Of a DNA stretch of 10,605 bases, positions 1 to 7,222 are shown piece after piece. Below the pieces are notes generated by a model. That model saw only the letters and a program-made list of their open reading frames with translations, was not told the origin of the DNA and made no database searches. Position numbers and translations under genes: made by a program. The stretch's first letter is position 1. Every line of letters begins with the position of its first letter. Origin of the DNA: an uncultured Lachnospiraceae bacterium (GTDB taxonomy: Bacteria > Bacillota > Clostridia > Lachnospirales > Lachnospiraceae); assembly GCA_937915975.1 (NCBI GenBank), contig CALGGL010000060.1, forward strand, positions 1 to 10,605. The letters run 5' to 3'.

Positions 1-1295
1 GACATATTGTAGTTTTTATTTGTGGCATCTGCAGGGCTTACCGTTGCGGTAACCACAACACTTCTGTTATCCTCATCAAAAAGATATATTATTATATCAT
101 CATGTTCATCAAAGCTTACACCTGTTGCGGGTATATAATTCTGACTCCAGGTATCCTCATCAAAGGTAACCGTACAAGTAGGAGCAATCTCGTCATAAAA
201 GCTTTCCTGAACAACACTATAATGATGAGTAATTATAAATTCCTCATCTGTCTGATTAAGATAGTATCCTGAACTGTTTATATTATTTCCATCGTTTCCG
301 TCATTCCAGGTAACATCGACATTATACCAGTTACCGCCAAGCCTTATTTTATTCCATGCATGACCGTCACTGGTCACACCGACAGTAAGAATTCCGCATG
401 CATTCATAAGTATCGTAAAGGTCTTGGAATATCCGGCACAAACTGTTTTTCCCACCATAATCATACTGTATGCCGTCTGAGAAACGCCTGTCCATCCCTG
501 AGAAGTAAATTCCGAATACGGTGTACTCGTGTCATTAAGATAAATTGTATTGGCACATATTATATTGTCTGCTTTCTTTTCCTTTGCGTAATCATCTGCT
601 TCGGCATTTATCGTCGTCACCCATCCGTCAACTTTTGTAAACATCTGCTCGGTTATTGACGCTCTTTGACTGCCATCGGCAAAAGCATCATAGCATACCA
701 GATACATCGTTGATGTTGTTTTTAACGTACTGTAGCTTACAAAATAATACTGAGGATTATTATATACAAAAAGCTCAGTTATTTCAGCGGCTCTCGAAGA
801 ATTTAAGCTGCCCATCGGAATACCGTCATCCGCAACTACGTAAGCCTTCTTTGCAACTCCGCCGGAGGTATACTCTTTAGTAACGGCATCCTTCGTGGTT
901 GTAAGCATCTCATGGCACACCGCATCAAGCCGGTTGTAAAATGCCTTTTCATCGTCGGTAAGGAACTGTCTCATATATGTATTACAGTATACGGAAAAAT
1001 CCTTGGTACCTATATATGTATCGGAGACTCCTGTCAAAAACGCACTTTCAGATAACAACTCCGCGTCGGAGTCTGTAGCAGTCTCGTAATAATCCGATTC
1101 ATCACTATCGGAATCATCCGCATCCCATATGTCGTCTACATCGATAACCTCGATACCGAGAAAGTCCGAATTGTTATCCAAATCATAAGCCTTAACACTC
1201 TTTTGCGGATATATAAATACACCGGTTACTGTCATAACCAAAATCAAAAGCCACGACCAAAAGTCTCTTATTATTCTCTTATTACTGTTTTTCAT
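1..1295 (-). CDS. Secreted transglutaminase-like protein with Big_2-like module (3' end beyond window)
   Basis: The frame is open from ATG 1295 to the window edge, giving 431 visible residues; the C-terminus is missing. A basic start (KNSNKR, then R10) and a hydrophobic core at about 12-29 (WSWLLILVMTVTG) form a signal peptide with likely cleavage after VKA36. An Asp/Ser/Glu-rich linker covers about 50-80. The transglutaminase-like superfamily triad is visible: Cys286 in TVCAGYSK, His312 in DGHAWN and Asp327 in NVDVTWND. After about 375 the sequence ATGVSFDE ... TATVSPADATNKN matches the start of a bacterial Ig-like group 2 (Big_2) domain, common in surface proteins. A GGAG 10 nt upstream supports the start. 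It lies 29 nt after rgpF, so it is probably the last visible gene of the operon. The fold is confident. The activity (protein crosslinking, peptidase or amidase) cannot be told from sequence, and the link to the glycan is inferred from position only. Confidence 0.88.
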   Translation of the reverse strand, partial: MKNSNKRIIRDFWSWLLILVMTVTGVFIYPQKSVKAYDLDNNSDFLGIEVIDVDDIWDADDSDSDESDYYETATDSDAELLSESAFLTGVSDTYIGTKDFSVYCNTYMRQFLTDDEKAFYNRLDAVCHEMLTTTKDAVTKEYTSGGVAKKAYVVADDGIPMGSLNSSRAAEITELFVYNNPQYYFVSYSTLKTTSTMYLVCYDAFADGSQRASITEQMFTKVDGWVTTINAEADDYAKEKKADNIICANTIYLNDTSTPYSEFTSQGWTGVSQTAYSMIMVGKTVCAGYSKTFTILMNACGILTVGVTSDGHAWNKIRLGGNWYNVDVTWNDGNDGNNINSSGYYLNQTDEEFIITHHYSVVQESFYDEIAPTCTVTFDEDTWSQNYIPATGVSFDEHDDIIIYLFDEDNRSVVVTATVSPADATNKNYNM

Positions 1296-1324
1296 AAGCT
1301 TCACGCTCCATTAGGTAAACTGCC

Positions 1325-3583
1325 TTATTTCTTAGACTTATAAGCATTCACTCTTCTTATCAGCTCTGCGAACGTATCAGAGCTTATACCTGTTAAGCTT
1401 GCGCTGATATTTACATTTTTTACTCTTATTTTATTCCTTAAATTTACGATTATCTGTGGATCCTCTACAAGAAATGCCAGCTTGTCTCCAAGCCTTGCTC
1501 CGTTAGAATTTACATTATTTAGGTTGTATGAAAACATTCTACCACCTATATCTTCCACTGTAAATTGTAAATTTTTGACAGTTATATTGCCGTTATCGCA
1601 CGGGTCAAAACGAAGACTTTTTATCCAGTCATTGTCTTCAAAGGTAAAGCTCCATGAGTATTCTCTTTCATCTTCATTTATAACCGATGCATTTGCGGTT
1701 TTTGCGGTAGCTTCACTATAGCCCGTTACTCCGTTATCTATATAAAGCTTAGCTACGGCAGCATCATCAAAACCATGTTTTCTTGCAGGGTTGGCATAAT
1801 CATATGCACGATTCAAATTATTTAATACCTGCACATACCCGCCTGCATCGTGCCCTTTGAAAAATATGATGTCGTTAAGCTGATGCAGCATATGATTTAA
1901 GTTGGTTATCTCCATAGCCGCTCCGCTTTCGCAAAGTATCCAACCCGGATAATATCCTGCGCTCTGTGCGGAAAACGGATAGATTCTTTCCACTGCATGA
2001 AGTATGGTTCCGTCATCGGCAACCGGCTCATCTGGAAAGTCATCATATGTCCACTCACGGGCAAATAATGGCTTTAAAGCCTCTGCTCTTGCCCAGAAAA
2101 ACGATCCGAGCGGTGCAATCGGTTCCTTATCTTTCTTTATCGACACATTTATTCCAAGCTCCTTTGCAAGCTTGGCAGTATTTTCATAATTACTTCCCCA
2201 CTCAAGTCCGAGAGTAAAATAATAATCGGAATGATTCGGAGGAGGCGGTGAAAGAAGCCCTGCCCTCTCGTTTTCTTCAAACACACTTAAGATATTACTT
2301 ACGTATTCCCTTGATTTTAATACATTTTCAAAGCATTTATACGCAAAAGAGAGACCTATGGAGCCCGGTTTTGACTGCCCGGCTTTCTTGTCATGCACGT
2401 GGCATACATAATCATAATCTCCAAGATAAGGTCTGAATTCCACAAGGAAAGGTCCCACATCCCTACCCTTGTTAGGCACTACTCTTACATCAAGCTTACC
2501 GTACTCAAGCTTGGAGAACTCCTCTGTTATCTTCTGCTTTTTTTCCTCGGTATTGGTTGTTATATACATATCCGTATGAGGCGGCATGGATGAAGCATAC
2601 GCTGCACATTCTTCCACAAGGTCTATAAAATGAATATGCATAACAAGAGCAATCCTCTTATCCTTAGCCACATCCTTATTCTTAGCCGTATCGGATGAAA
2701 GTATATAATTCCACTGAAGATTCTTCTTTAGGTCAGCCTGATTCTCCACACGTAGCAGGTTGTCCCACAAAAGATTCATATCATAATCTGTCTTCTCATC
2801 AAGATATTTATATAATTCGTACGCCTCCTGTCCGCAGGATTCGTTAAGAATTACATCGTAGTCTTGCATAAAGGAACGTCTTTTGAATATCGGACATTTT
2901 TTCTCATCTATCATCCTCTTTGCCATACCGACAGCAGGCTGATAGGAATAAGGTCTGAAATCCTCCGCATCGGCATATACCTCCCACTTAAAGCCCTCTT
3001 TTTCAAAGTACTTTGTAAATTTGGTCTCGTGGTTTATAACCGAATCAAGATATCCTGTTATCATAGGCATATTGTCCCAATAATCGTGAAATACCTCCGA
3101 GTTAATCATAGTATTTCTCACCGCTATAAAATGAGACTGTATATGATCCGGAATCTTTCCGTCGGGCAGCCCACCCCAAGGGTCAAAATCCGCTTCGTAA
3201 AACTGGGTTATACCCCAGAAATCAAGATCTCTTTTTGCCATGGAATCAAACATATCCTTAAACGGATAAACCGGTCCCATCATAGTGAAGTTCATAAGAA
3301 TTATCTCATCATAAGCACCAAGCTTTTCCCATCCGAGACTTTCCATGGCAGTCTTATATGCCCATACGTCAAAGCCTTTGTTTTCACGCTTTATTACGCG
3401 ATCGGTATATCGTTTAAAAATCTCCATACCCAAATCGTCAAGCTCTCCGTTACAGACAATAAGTATATCACTGACATTCTTCTTCAAATCATCAAGCATA
3501 TACGGTATATAATTGTCAACCTTTCCTTCTCTGTCATAAAAGAAGAATATCAAAAGCCTGTTTGGACTTTCATTAAGAATCAT
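1325..3583 (-). CDS. rgpF: RgpF-family rhamnan synthesis protein with two GT-like halves and a C-terminal beta module
   Basis: This 752-residue protein fits the rhamnan synthesis protein F family, whose members are required for assembly of rhamnose-rich wall polysaccharides such as those of streptococci. It has no signal peptide or clear membrane segment, so it should act in the cytoplasm at the membrane face. Two related halves are visible. Half one (about 8-290) has FFFYDREG, NKGFDVWAY at 69-77 and YDEIILMN at 91-98. Half two (about 308-600) has IALVMHIHF, NKGRDVGPF at 371-379, DYDYVCHVHDKK and PLGSFFWAR. Residues about 635-735 form a separate strand-rich segment with SLRFDPCDNGNI that I cannot assign; similar RFDP/RIDP modules are, from memory, appended to other glycan enzymes. 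The start is ATG 3583, with AGGAG 7 nt upstream lying inside the last codons of the kinase gene, one base beyond its stop, which indicates translational coupling. Donor and linkage are not known; rhamnose is inferred from the family and rmlC. Confidence 0.85.
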   Translation of the reverse strand: MILNESPNRLLIFFFYDREGKVDNYIPYMLDDLKKNVSDILIVCNGELDDLGMEIFKRYTDRVIKRENKGFDVWAYKTAMESLGWEKLGAYDEIILMNFTMMGPVYPFKDMFDSMAKRDLDFWGITQFYEADFDPWGGLPDGKIPDHIQSHFIAVRNTMINSEVFHDYWDNMPMITGYLDSVINHETKFTKYFEKEGFKWEVYADAEDFRPYSYQPAVGMAKRMIDEKKCPIFKRRSFMQDYDVILNESCGQEAYELYKYLDEKTDYDMNLLWDNLLRVENQADLKKNLQWNYILSSDTAKNKDVAKDKRIALVMHIHFIDLVEECAAYASSMPPHTDMYITTNTEEKKQKITEEFSKLEYGKLDVRVVPNKGRDVGPFLVEFRPYLGDYDYVCHVHDKKAGQSKPGSIGLSFAYKCFENVLKSREYVSNILSVFEENERAGLLSPPPPNHSDYYFTLGLEWGSNYENTAKLAKELGINVSIKKDKEPIAPLGSFFWARAEALKPLFAREWTYDDFPDEPVADDGTILHAVERIYPFSAQSAGYYPGWILCESGAAMEITNLNHMLHQLNDIIFFKGHDAGGYVQVLNNLNRAYDYANPARKHGFDDAAVAKLYIDNGVTGYSEATAKTANASVINEDEREYSWSFTFEDNDWIKSLRFDPCDNGNITVKNLQFTVEDIGGRMFSYNLNNVNSNGARLGDKLAFLVEDPQIIVNLRNKIRVKNVNISASLTGISSDTFAELIRRVNAYKSKK

Positions 3584-3584
3584 A

Positions 3585-4931
3585 TTATTTCTCCTGTTTT
3601 TTATTACGTTTCAGTTTTCTTAAAGGCTTCGTAACCTTCCATGAGGTGGAATTTTTCATCGCATTAACCGTATGCTCCGTAGCTTCAAGCTTTGCCTGCA
3701 GCTCCATAACCACCTGATAATCCTCCTGTTTAACTGTCTCTATTTTTTGATTAAGCTCATCATTTTTTTGTATCAAATCAAACAGTTCAAACAGCTCTAC
3801 CGCTTCATCATGCATCCCTTCACCCGCTGTCATAAGCTTGTAGGTTATAACGAAGCTTTTCGTTTCCTCTCTTATATCATCCGTCATTATATACGGATTT
3901 TCATCTTTAAAAAGAATAATGTCGTCATTCAAAATCTCGCCGTTTTTCAAGCTTTTCGGTTCATATTCCTCTGCTCCGTACGCCTTAAATCCCATAAGCT
4001 TGACCACACAACTGCTGTATGCGGGATTAAACATAATTACCTTAACATTTTCATCCACTGAAAACTTTGCCTCAAGCACACCATCATCAAGACTTTTCAA
4101 CCTTACGGGTTCACTTACGGTGCTCTCATCCTTAAGTATCTTTATTACGGTCGGATGCTCGCTTTTTTTCTTCTTAGCCAACTCAGGCATATTGTAAAAC
4201 GGCTCGCCCATGGAATCATACAATCTCCACAAAGGAGTATTCCCTTTAACTATATAATCCTGAAAGCTTCGCTCCATGGCCGCATAGCATTCTTTCTTAC
4301 TTATATCAACTCCCATAAGCTCATATAAGTCCACGTCCTTAAGCATCTGCTCTCTGTCCGGTGTTGCATAATAATTAATGGTTCTGAATAATACAAATTC
4401 AACCGGTATACTTATGAGAAAGCTCCACTCATAATCAATAACCGTCCACTTATCCGCATCCACAATAACATTTGCAAAAATCATATCAATATTACTTGTA
4501 TGCATAGCCATAGACGGTGAAGCATCCGCGGCTTTTCCGAATATCTTATAGTATTCATCCCCTGCCGCAAATTCTTCATTTGCCATTTTTCTTACATTAT
4601 CAACATATTTTTTTACAAGTTCTTTGAAGCGGTCCGTGTTTTTTTTCTGTAATGCATTATCAAGAAGCTTTTCAAGCGTCTCTCCGTATAGGTATTCAAG
4701 CTTAAGTCCGTCTTGGGTAAAATCACTTTTGTTAATATCAAATACAGTCCCCTCCGACTGTTTTTTAAGCTCCTCATAGATTTTTGAAAGACCGGCTATA
4801 TGCTTTTTTCCTCCGTCGGTCACGCCCTTCTTTAAAACCATACGTGTTTTGTTCTCTTCATATATATCCGTACGGATTTTATAGTCGGGATTTCGGTCAT
4901 TTGAAAATTTGGAGTATATTATCTTTCTCAT
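3585..4931 (-). CDS. Kinase-fold protein with coiled-coil tail, WbdD-kinase-like (putative glycan cap kinase)
   Basis: A 448-residue cytoplasmic protein. Visible protein-kinase-fold signals: a possible N-lobe lysine in MVLKKG (K34/K35); a catalytic-loop equivalent NIDMIFAN (147-154), where Asp149 and Asn154 keep the D-x4-N spacing of HxDxxxxN; and IDYEW (165-169) at the place of DFG, with Asp166 as the metal-binding candidate. Residues about 275-370 are strand-rich and unassigned. Residues about 376-424 have the heptad-like, charged pattern of a coiled coil, followed by NSTSWKVTKPLRKLKR and a Lys-rich end, a tail seen at the ends of many polysaccharide glycosyltransferases. The gene overlaps the methyltransferase by ATGA (AGAGG 7 nt upstream of its ATG), and rgpF follows after one base. 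In E. coli O9a one protein, WbdD, carries methyltransferase, kinase and coiled coil in this order and caps the O-antigen. The kinase fold is fairly well supported; phosphorylation of a glycan end is inference. It could also be an inactive scaffold. Confidence 0.72.
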   Translation of the reverse strand: MRKIIYSKFSNDRNPDYKIRTDIYEENKTRMVLKKGVTDGGKKHIAGLSKIYEELKKQSEGTVFDINKSDFTQDGLKLEYLYGETLEKLLDNALQKKNTDRFKELVKKYVDNVRKMANEEFAAGDEYYKIFGKAADASPSMAMHTSNIDMIFANVIVDADKWTVIDYEWSFLISIPVEFVLFRTINYYATPDREQMLKDVDLYELMGVDISKKECYAAMERSFQDYIVKGNTPLWRLYDSMGEPFYNMPELAKKKKSEHPTVIKILKDESTVSEPVRLKSLDDGVLEAKFSVDENVKVIMFNPAYSSCVVKLMGFKAYGAEEYEPKSLKNGEILNDDIILFKDENPYIMTDDIREETKSFVITYKLMTAGEGMHDEAVELFELFDLIQKNDELNQKIETVKQEDYQVVMELQAKLEATEHTVNAMKNSTSWKVTKPLRKLKRNKKQEK

Positions 4932-5863
4932 GCCTGCACCTCTTTTCCCGCCATTACAAGAAATGAATTGGAAAATATATCAAACATACCGTCCATAATC
5001 AGATTGTCAAAAACCTTGCTTTCATCAAATATAAGCATTCTGTCATTGTCAAAATTTCTGAAATTATTATTGAGGCTTCCCGGCGCAGGAAGATAATCAT
5101 CCGAATATATCGTAAGCGGCAGCTTATAATCAGGATAAGGATAGTAAAAGCTTATATCGTTAAGTCCTGAATTGTTAAAAAGTCTGATAAGTCCGTTTTT
5201 TGAAAATGTTTTTACACTGTCAACTCCCACATATCCTTCAATACCCGTAAAATATGTGGAAAGATGATCCTCTCTGCAGCCTGCCCAATACTTAAGTCCG
5301 TATTTGTTTTCTATTGCAACTATTATTTTTCCTTCAGGCTTAAGATGTGCCTTTATTATATTTAAAAACTCCTCATAGGGCTCATCCGAATTGATATAGC
5401 TTGCAGCATATTCAAGAACACCTATTAAGGTTATATAATCATATTTTTTTTCAATATTTTTTTCTATGTCCTGAAAATTACCCACGGTTATATCGATATT
5501 GTCATATTCCTTATGTCTTTCGGCATTCACAAGACTTCTCTTTTTTGAAAGCTCTATACAGTCAACCTTACCCGCATGCCTGGAAAGGGTTCCGGTAATT
5601 GCTCCGCAGCCCGCACCTATCTCAAGCACGGAATCCTCCTTTGTAAAAGGAATCCAGTCAACGATATTACCCCTTATATCCGAAAGATGATAAAGTATCG
5701 GCCATGACTTTCTTTCTTCGATAATCCCGTTATATTCATTTTGACTGTGATTTTTTACTATATCCAAAAGCTCGTCCTCCGAACCGTCCTGATATAAGTC
5801 CTCACCGCTGTAATAATCATAGTGCAGGCAAACCTTACCCACATATTCCGTATTCTTATCCAA
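4928..5863 (-). CDS. Class I SAM-dependent methyltransferase, glycan-operon type (putative chain-cap methylase)
   Basis: This 311-residue protein carries a Rossmann-type methyltransferase: motif I VLEIGAGCGAIT (79-90), the ribose-binding acidic position in DCIELS (Glu104), GNFQDI (128-133), the motif IV region YDYITLIGVLEY (141-152) and a core-strand segment LKPEGKIIVAIEN (174-186). After the core come NKYGLKYWAG, EDH, YYPYPDYKLP and NSFLV, which I recall as features of a Firmicute glycan-cluster family where this domain is often fused to the KFSNDR-type kinase domain that here begins the next gene. The start is TTG 5863: AGGAGG sits 8 nt upstream, no in-frame ATG lies nearby, and the next in-frame Met is residue 290. 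Its stop overlaps the kinase start as ATGA. By analogy with WbdD it may methylate the growing end of the chain or a phosphate placed there. The target is inferred; methylation of an internal sugar is an alternative. Confidence 0.87.
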   Translation of the reverse strand: MDKNTEYVGKVCLHYDYYSGEDLYQDGSEDELLDIVKNHSQNEYNGIIEERKSWPILYHLSDIRGNIVDWIPFTKEDSVLEIGAGCGAITGTLSRHAGKVDCIELSKKRSLVNAERHKEYDNIDITVGNFQDIEKNIEKKYDYITLIGVLEYAASYINSDEPYEEFLNIIKAHLKPEGKIIVAIENKYGLKYWAGCREDHLSTYFTGIEGYVGVDSVKTFSKNGLIRLFNNSGLNDISFYYPYPDYKLPLTIYSDDYLPAPGSLNNNFRNFDNDRMLIFDESKVFDNLIMDGMFDIFSNSFLVMAGKEVQA

Positions 5864-5877
5864 AGAAACATCCTCCT
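5864..5877 (-). promoter_or_regulatory. Ribosome binding site for the TTG-started methyltransferase
   Basis: AGGAGG on the minus strand (5877-5872) stands 8 nt before TTG 5863. An ATG at 5871-5869 lies directly after this site but is in another frame and too close to it. The site is what supports the unusual TTG start. Confidence 0.75.
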
Positions 5878-5898
5878 GCCTGTTTTGACTTGAAAATT

Positions 5899-7182
5899 TT
5901 ACTCAAGTACGGAGACCTCTGAATTCATATCGTAAAATCCAACCGTATCCTTGTCCGATATAACATTTATATTGCAGACATCATATAGTCTGTGATAGAC
6001 CACAAAATCATTGTCCTTATATCCTACCACTCCAAAGGAAAGAAGATAATTTCTTCCCTGCAGATTCATATTCTGAGTAAATTCCACAACCTTGGTTTCA
6101 CCCTTCTTCACAAGCCCGAAATCCACCTTTTCATACATGGTATTGGTACCTGTTACATCCGTTCCCTGCAAATCCTTTATGGTAAATGCAAATATAGGCT
6201 GATCTATATCCTTATGAAAGCTTACCTTCATACGGATTTTAAACTCTGTATTCTTTTGTATATTGTTGGTTATTCTCTTTGCATCATCTATTATGGCAAA
6301 ATCCACAATCTCAGCTTCCTTGTCTCCGTAATCAAGCACATTCGGATTTTGCATAAGTATATTTTTCCAGCCGCCCTTACTGTCATACTCAGTTTGTTGA
6401 TTTTCATCTATCGTCGGCTGTTCTTCGCCCTCTTCTCTTCCTTCAGCTTCACTGACAAGTATCTGCTTATATAAGTCAACTATCTTTTTAGGCTCACCCG
6501 AATCAACCAGATGACCTTTATTTAAGAGAATTACCTTATCACAGTATTTTGCTATGCTTCCGAGGTCATGGCTTACCATAAGAATAGTCTTTCCATTTTT
6601 CTTAAATTCTTCAAACTTGTGGTAACACTTTGCCTGAAAGAATACATCACCCACCGAAAGAGCCTCATCGACTATAAGTATCTCAGGATCGATATTTATG
6701 GCTACCGCAAATGCAAGTCTTACAAACATACCGCTTGAATAGGTCTTTACAGGCTGGTTGATAAAATCACCTATGTCCGCAAATTCAAGTATCATAGGCA
6801 CCTTGGTATCAACCTCTTCCCTTGTATAACCCATCATGGTTCCGTTCAGGTATATGTTTTCCATACCCGTATATTCCTGATTAAAGCCCGCACCGAGCTC
6901 AAGAAGTGCAGAAATCCTTCCGTCTACATCAACACTTCCCTCAGTTGCCGAAAGAACGCCGGTTATTATCTTCAGTATGGTCGATTTACCCGAGCCGTTT
7001 GTTCCGATAATGCCCACCGTCTGACCTTTTTTTACATCAAAGCTTACATTATGAAGTGCATAATGCTCCTTGTATCTTTTTTCCTTTGTGAGCCCCAGTG
7101 CCTCCTTAAAGCGGTCTGACGGCTTATCATAAAGCTTATATAATTTGCTTACGTCATTTACTTTTATTGCCGTTTCACTCAT
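5899..7182 (-). CDS. wzt: Polysaccharide ABC exporter ATPase, Wzt type with C-terminal substrate-reading domain
   Basis: This 427-residue protein is the nucleotide-binding subunit of a polysaccharide/teichoic-acid type exporter. The N-terminal ABC domain (about 1-240) has Walker A GTNGSGKST (60-68), signature YSSGM (148-152), Walker B ILIVDEA (168-174) and the switch His205 in VSHD. The LLELGAGF segment at 93-100 is typical of the Wzt/TagH subfamily. A Glu/Gln-rich linker (about 244-266) leads to a strand-rich C-terminal domain (about 280-415) like Wzt_C, which in E. coli O9a binds the capped non-reducing end of the chain before export. TagH-type proteins of similar length instead carry other C-terminal extensions. 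GGAG lies 7 nt before ATG 7182. The permease partner is two genes upstream, and the candidate capping enzymes follow directly. The ATPase role is certain. Recognition of a methyl or phosphate cap is inferred from domain layout and neighbours. Confidence 0.92.
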   Translation of the reverse strand: MSETAIKVNDVSKLYKLYDKPSDRFKEALGLTKEKRYKEHYALHNVSFDVKKGQTVGIIGTNGSGKSTILKIITGVLSATEGSVDVDGRISALLELGAGFNQEYTGMENIYLNGTMMGYTREEVDTKVPMILEFADIGDFINQPVKTYSSGMFVRLAFAVAINIDPEILIVDEALSVGDVFFQAKCYHKFEEFKKNGKTILMVSHDLGSIAKYCDKVILLNKGHLVDSGEPKKIVDLYKQILVSEAEGREEGEEQPTIDENQQTEYDSKGGWKNILMQNPNVLDYGDKEAEIVDFAIIDDAKRITNNIQKNTEFKIRMKVSFHKDIDQPIFAFTIKDLQGTDVTGTNTMYEKVDFGLVKKGETKVVEFTQNMNLQGRNYLLSFGVVGYKDNDFVVYHRLYDVCNINVISDKDTVGFYDMNSEVSVLE

Positions 7183-7222
7183 TTTATATCTCCGAAAATA
7201 TCAGCATTTTCTCTAAAGTCTG

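Noticed and set aside
360..880. Two plus-strand open frames (99 and 74 codons)
   Set aside because: Both are opposite the transglutaminase-like gene, whose catalytic triad and signal peptide show which strand is real.
2864..3634. A 256-codon plus-strand open frame
   Set aside because: It lies wholly opposite rgpF and the end of the kinase gene, its product resembles no family, and it is rich in the His/Ile/Arg residues expected of an antisense shadow.
5760..5871. ATG at 5871-5869, right after the AGGAGG before the methyltransferase
   Set aside because: It is out of frame, adjoins the binding site with no spacer, and opens only a frame of under 40 codons. TTG 5863 fits the spacing.
5992..6474. 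A 160-codon plus-strand open frame
   Set aside because: It is antisense to the well-supported wzt gene and shows no domain.
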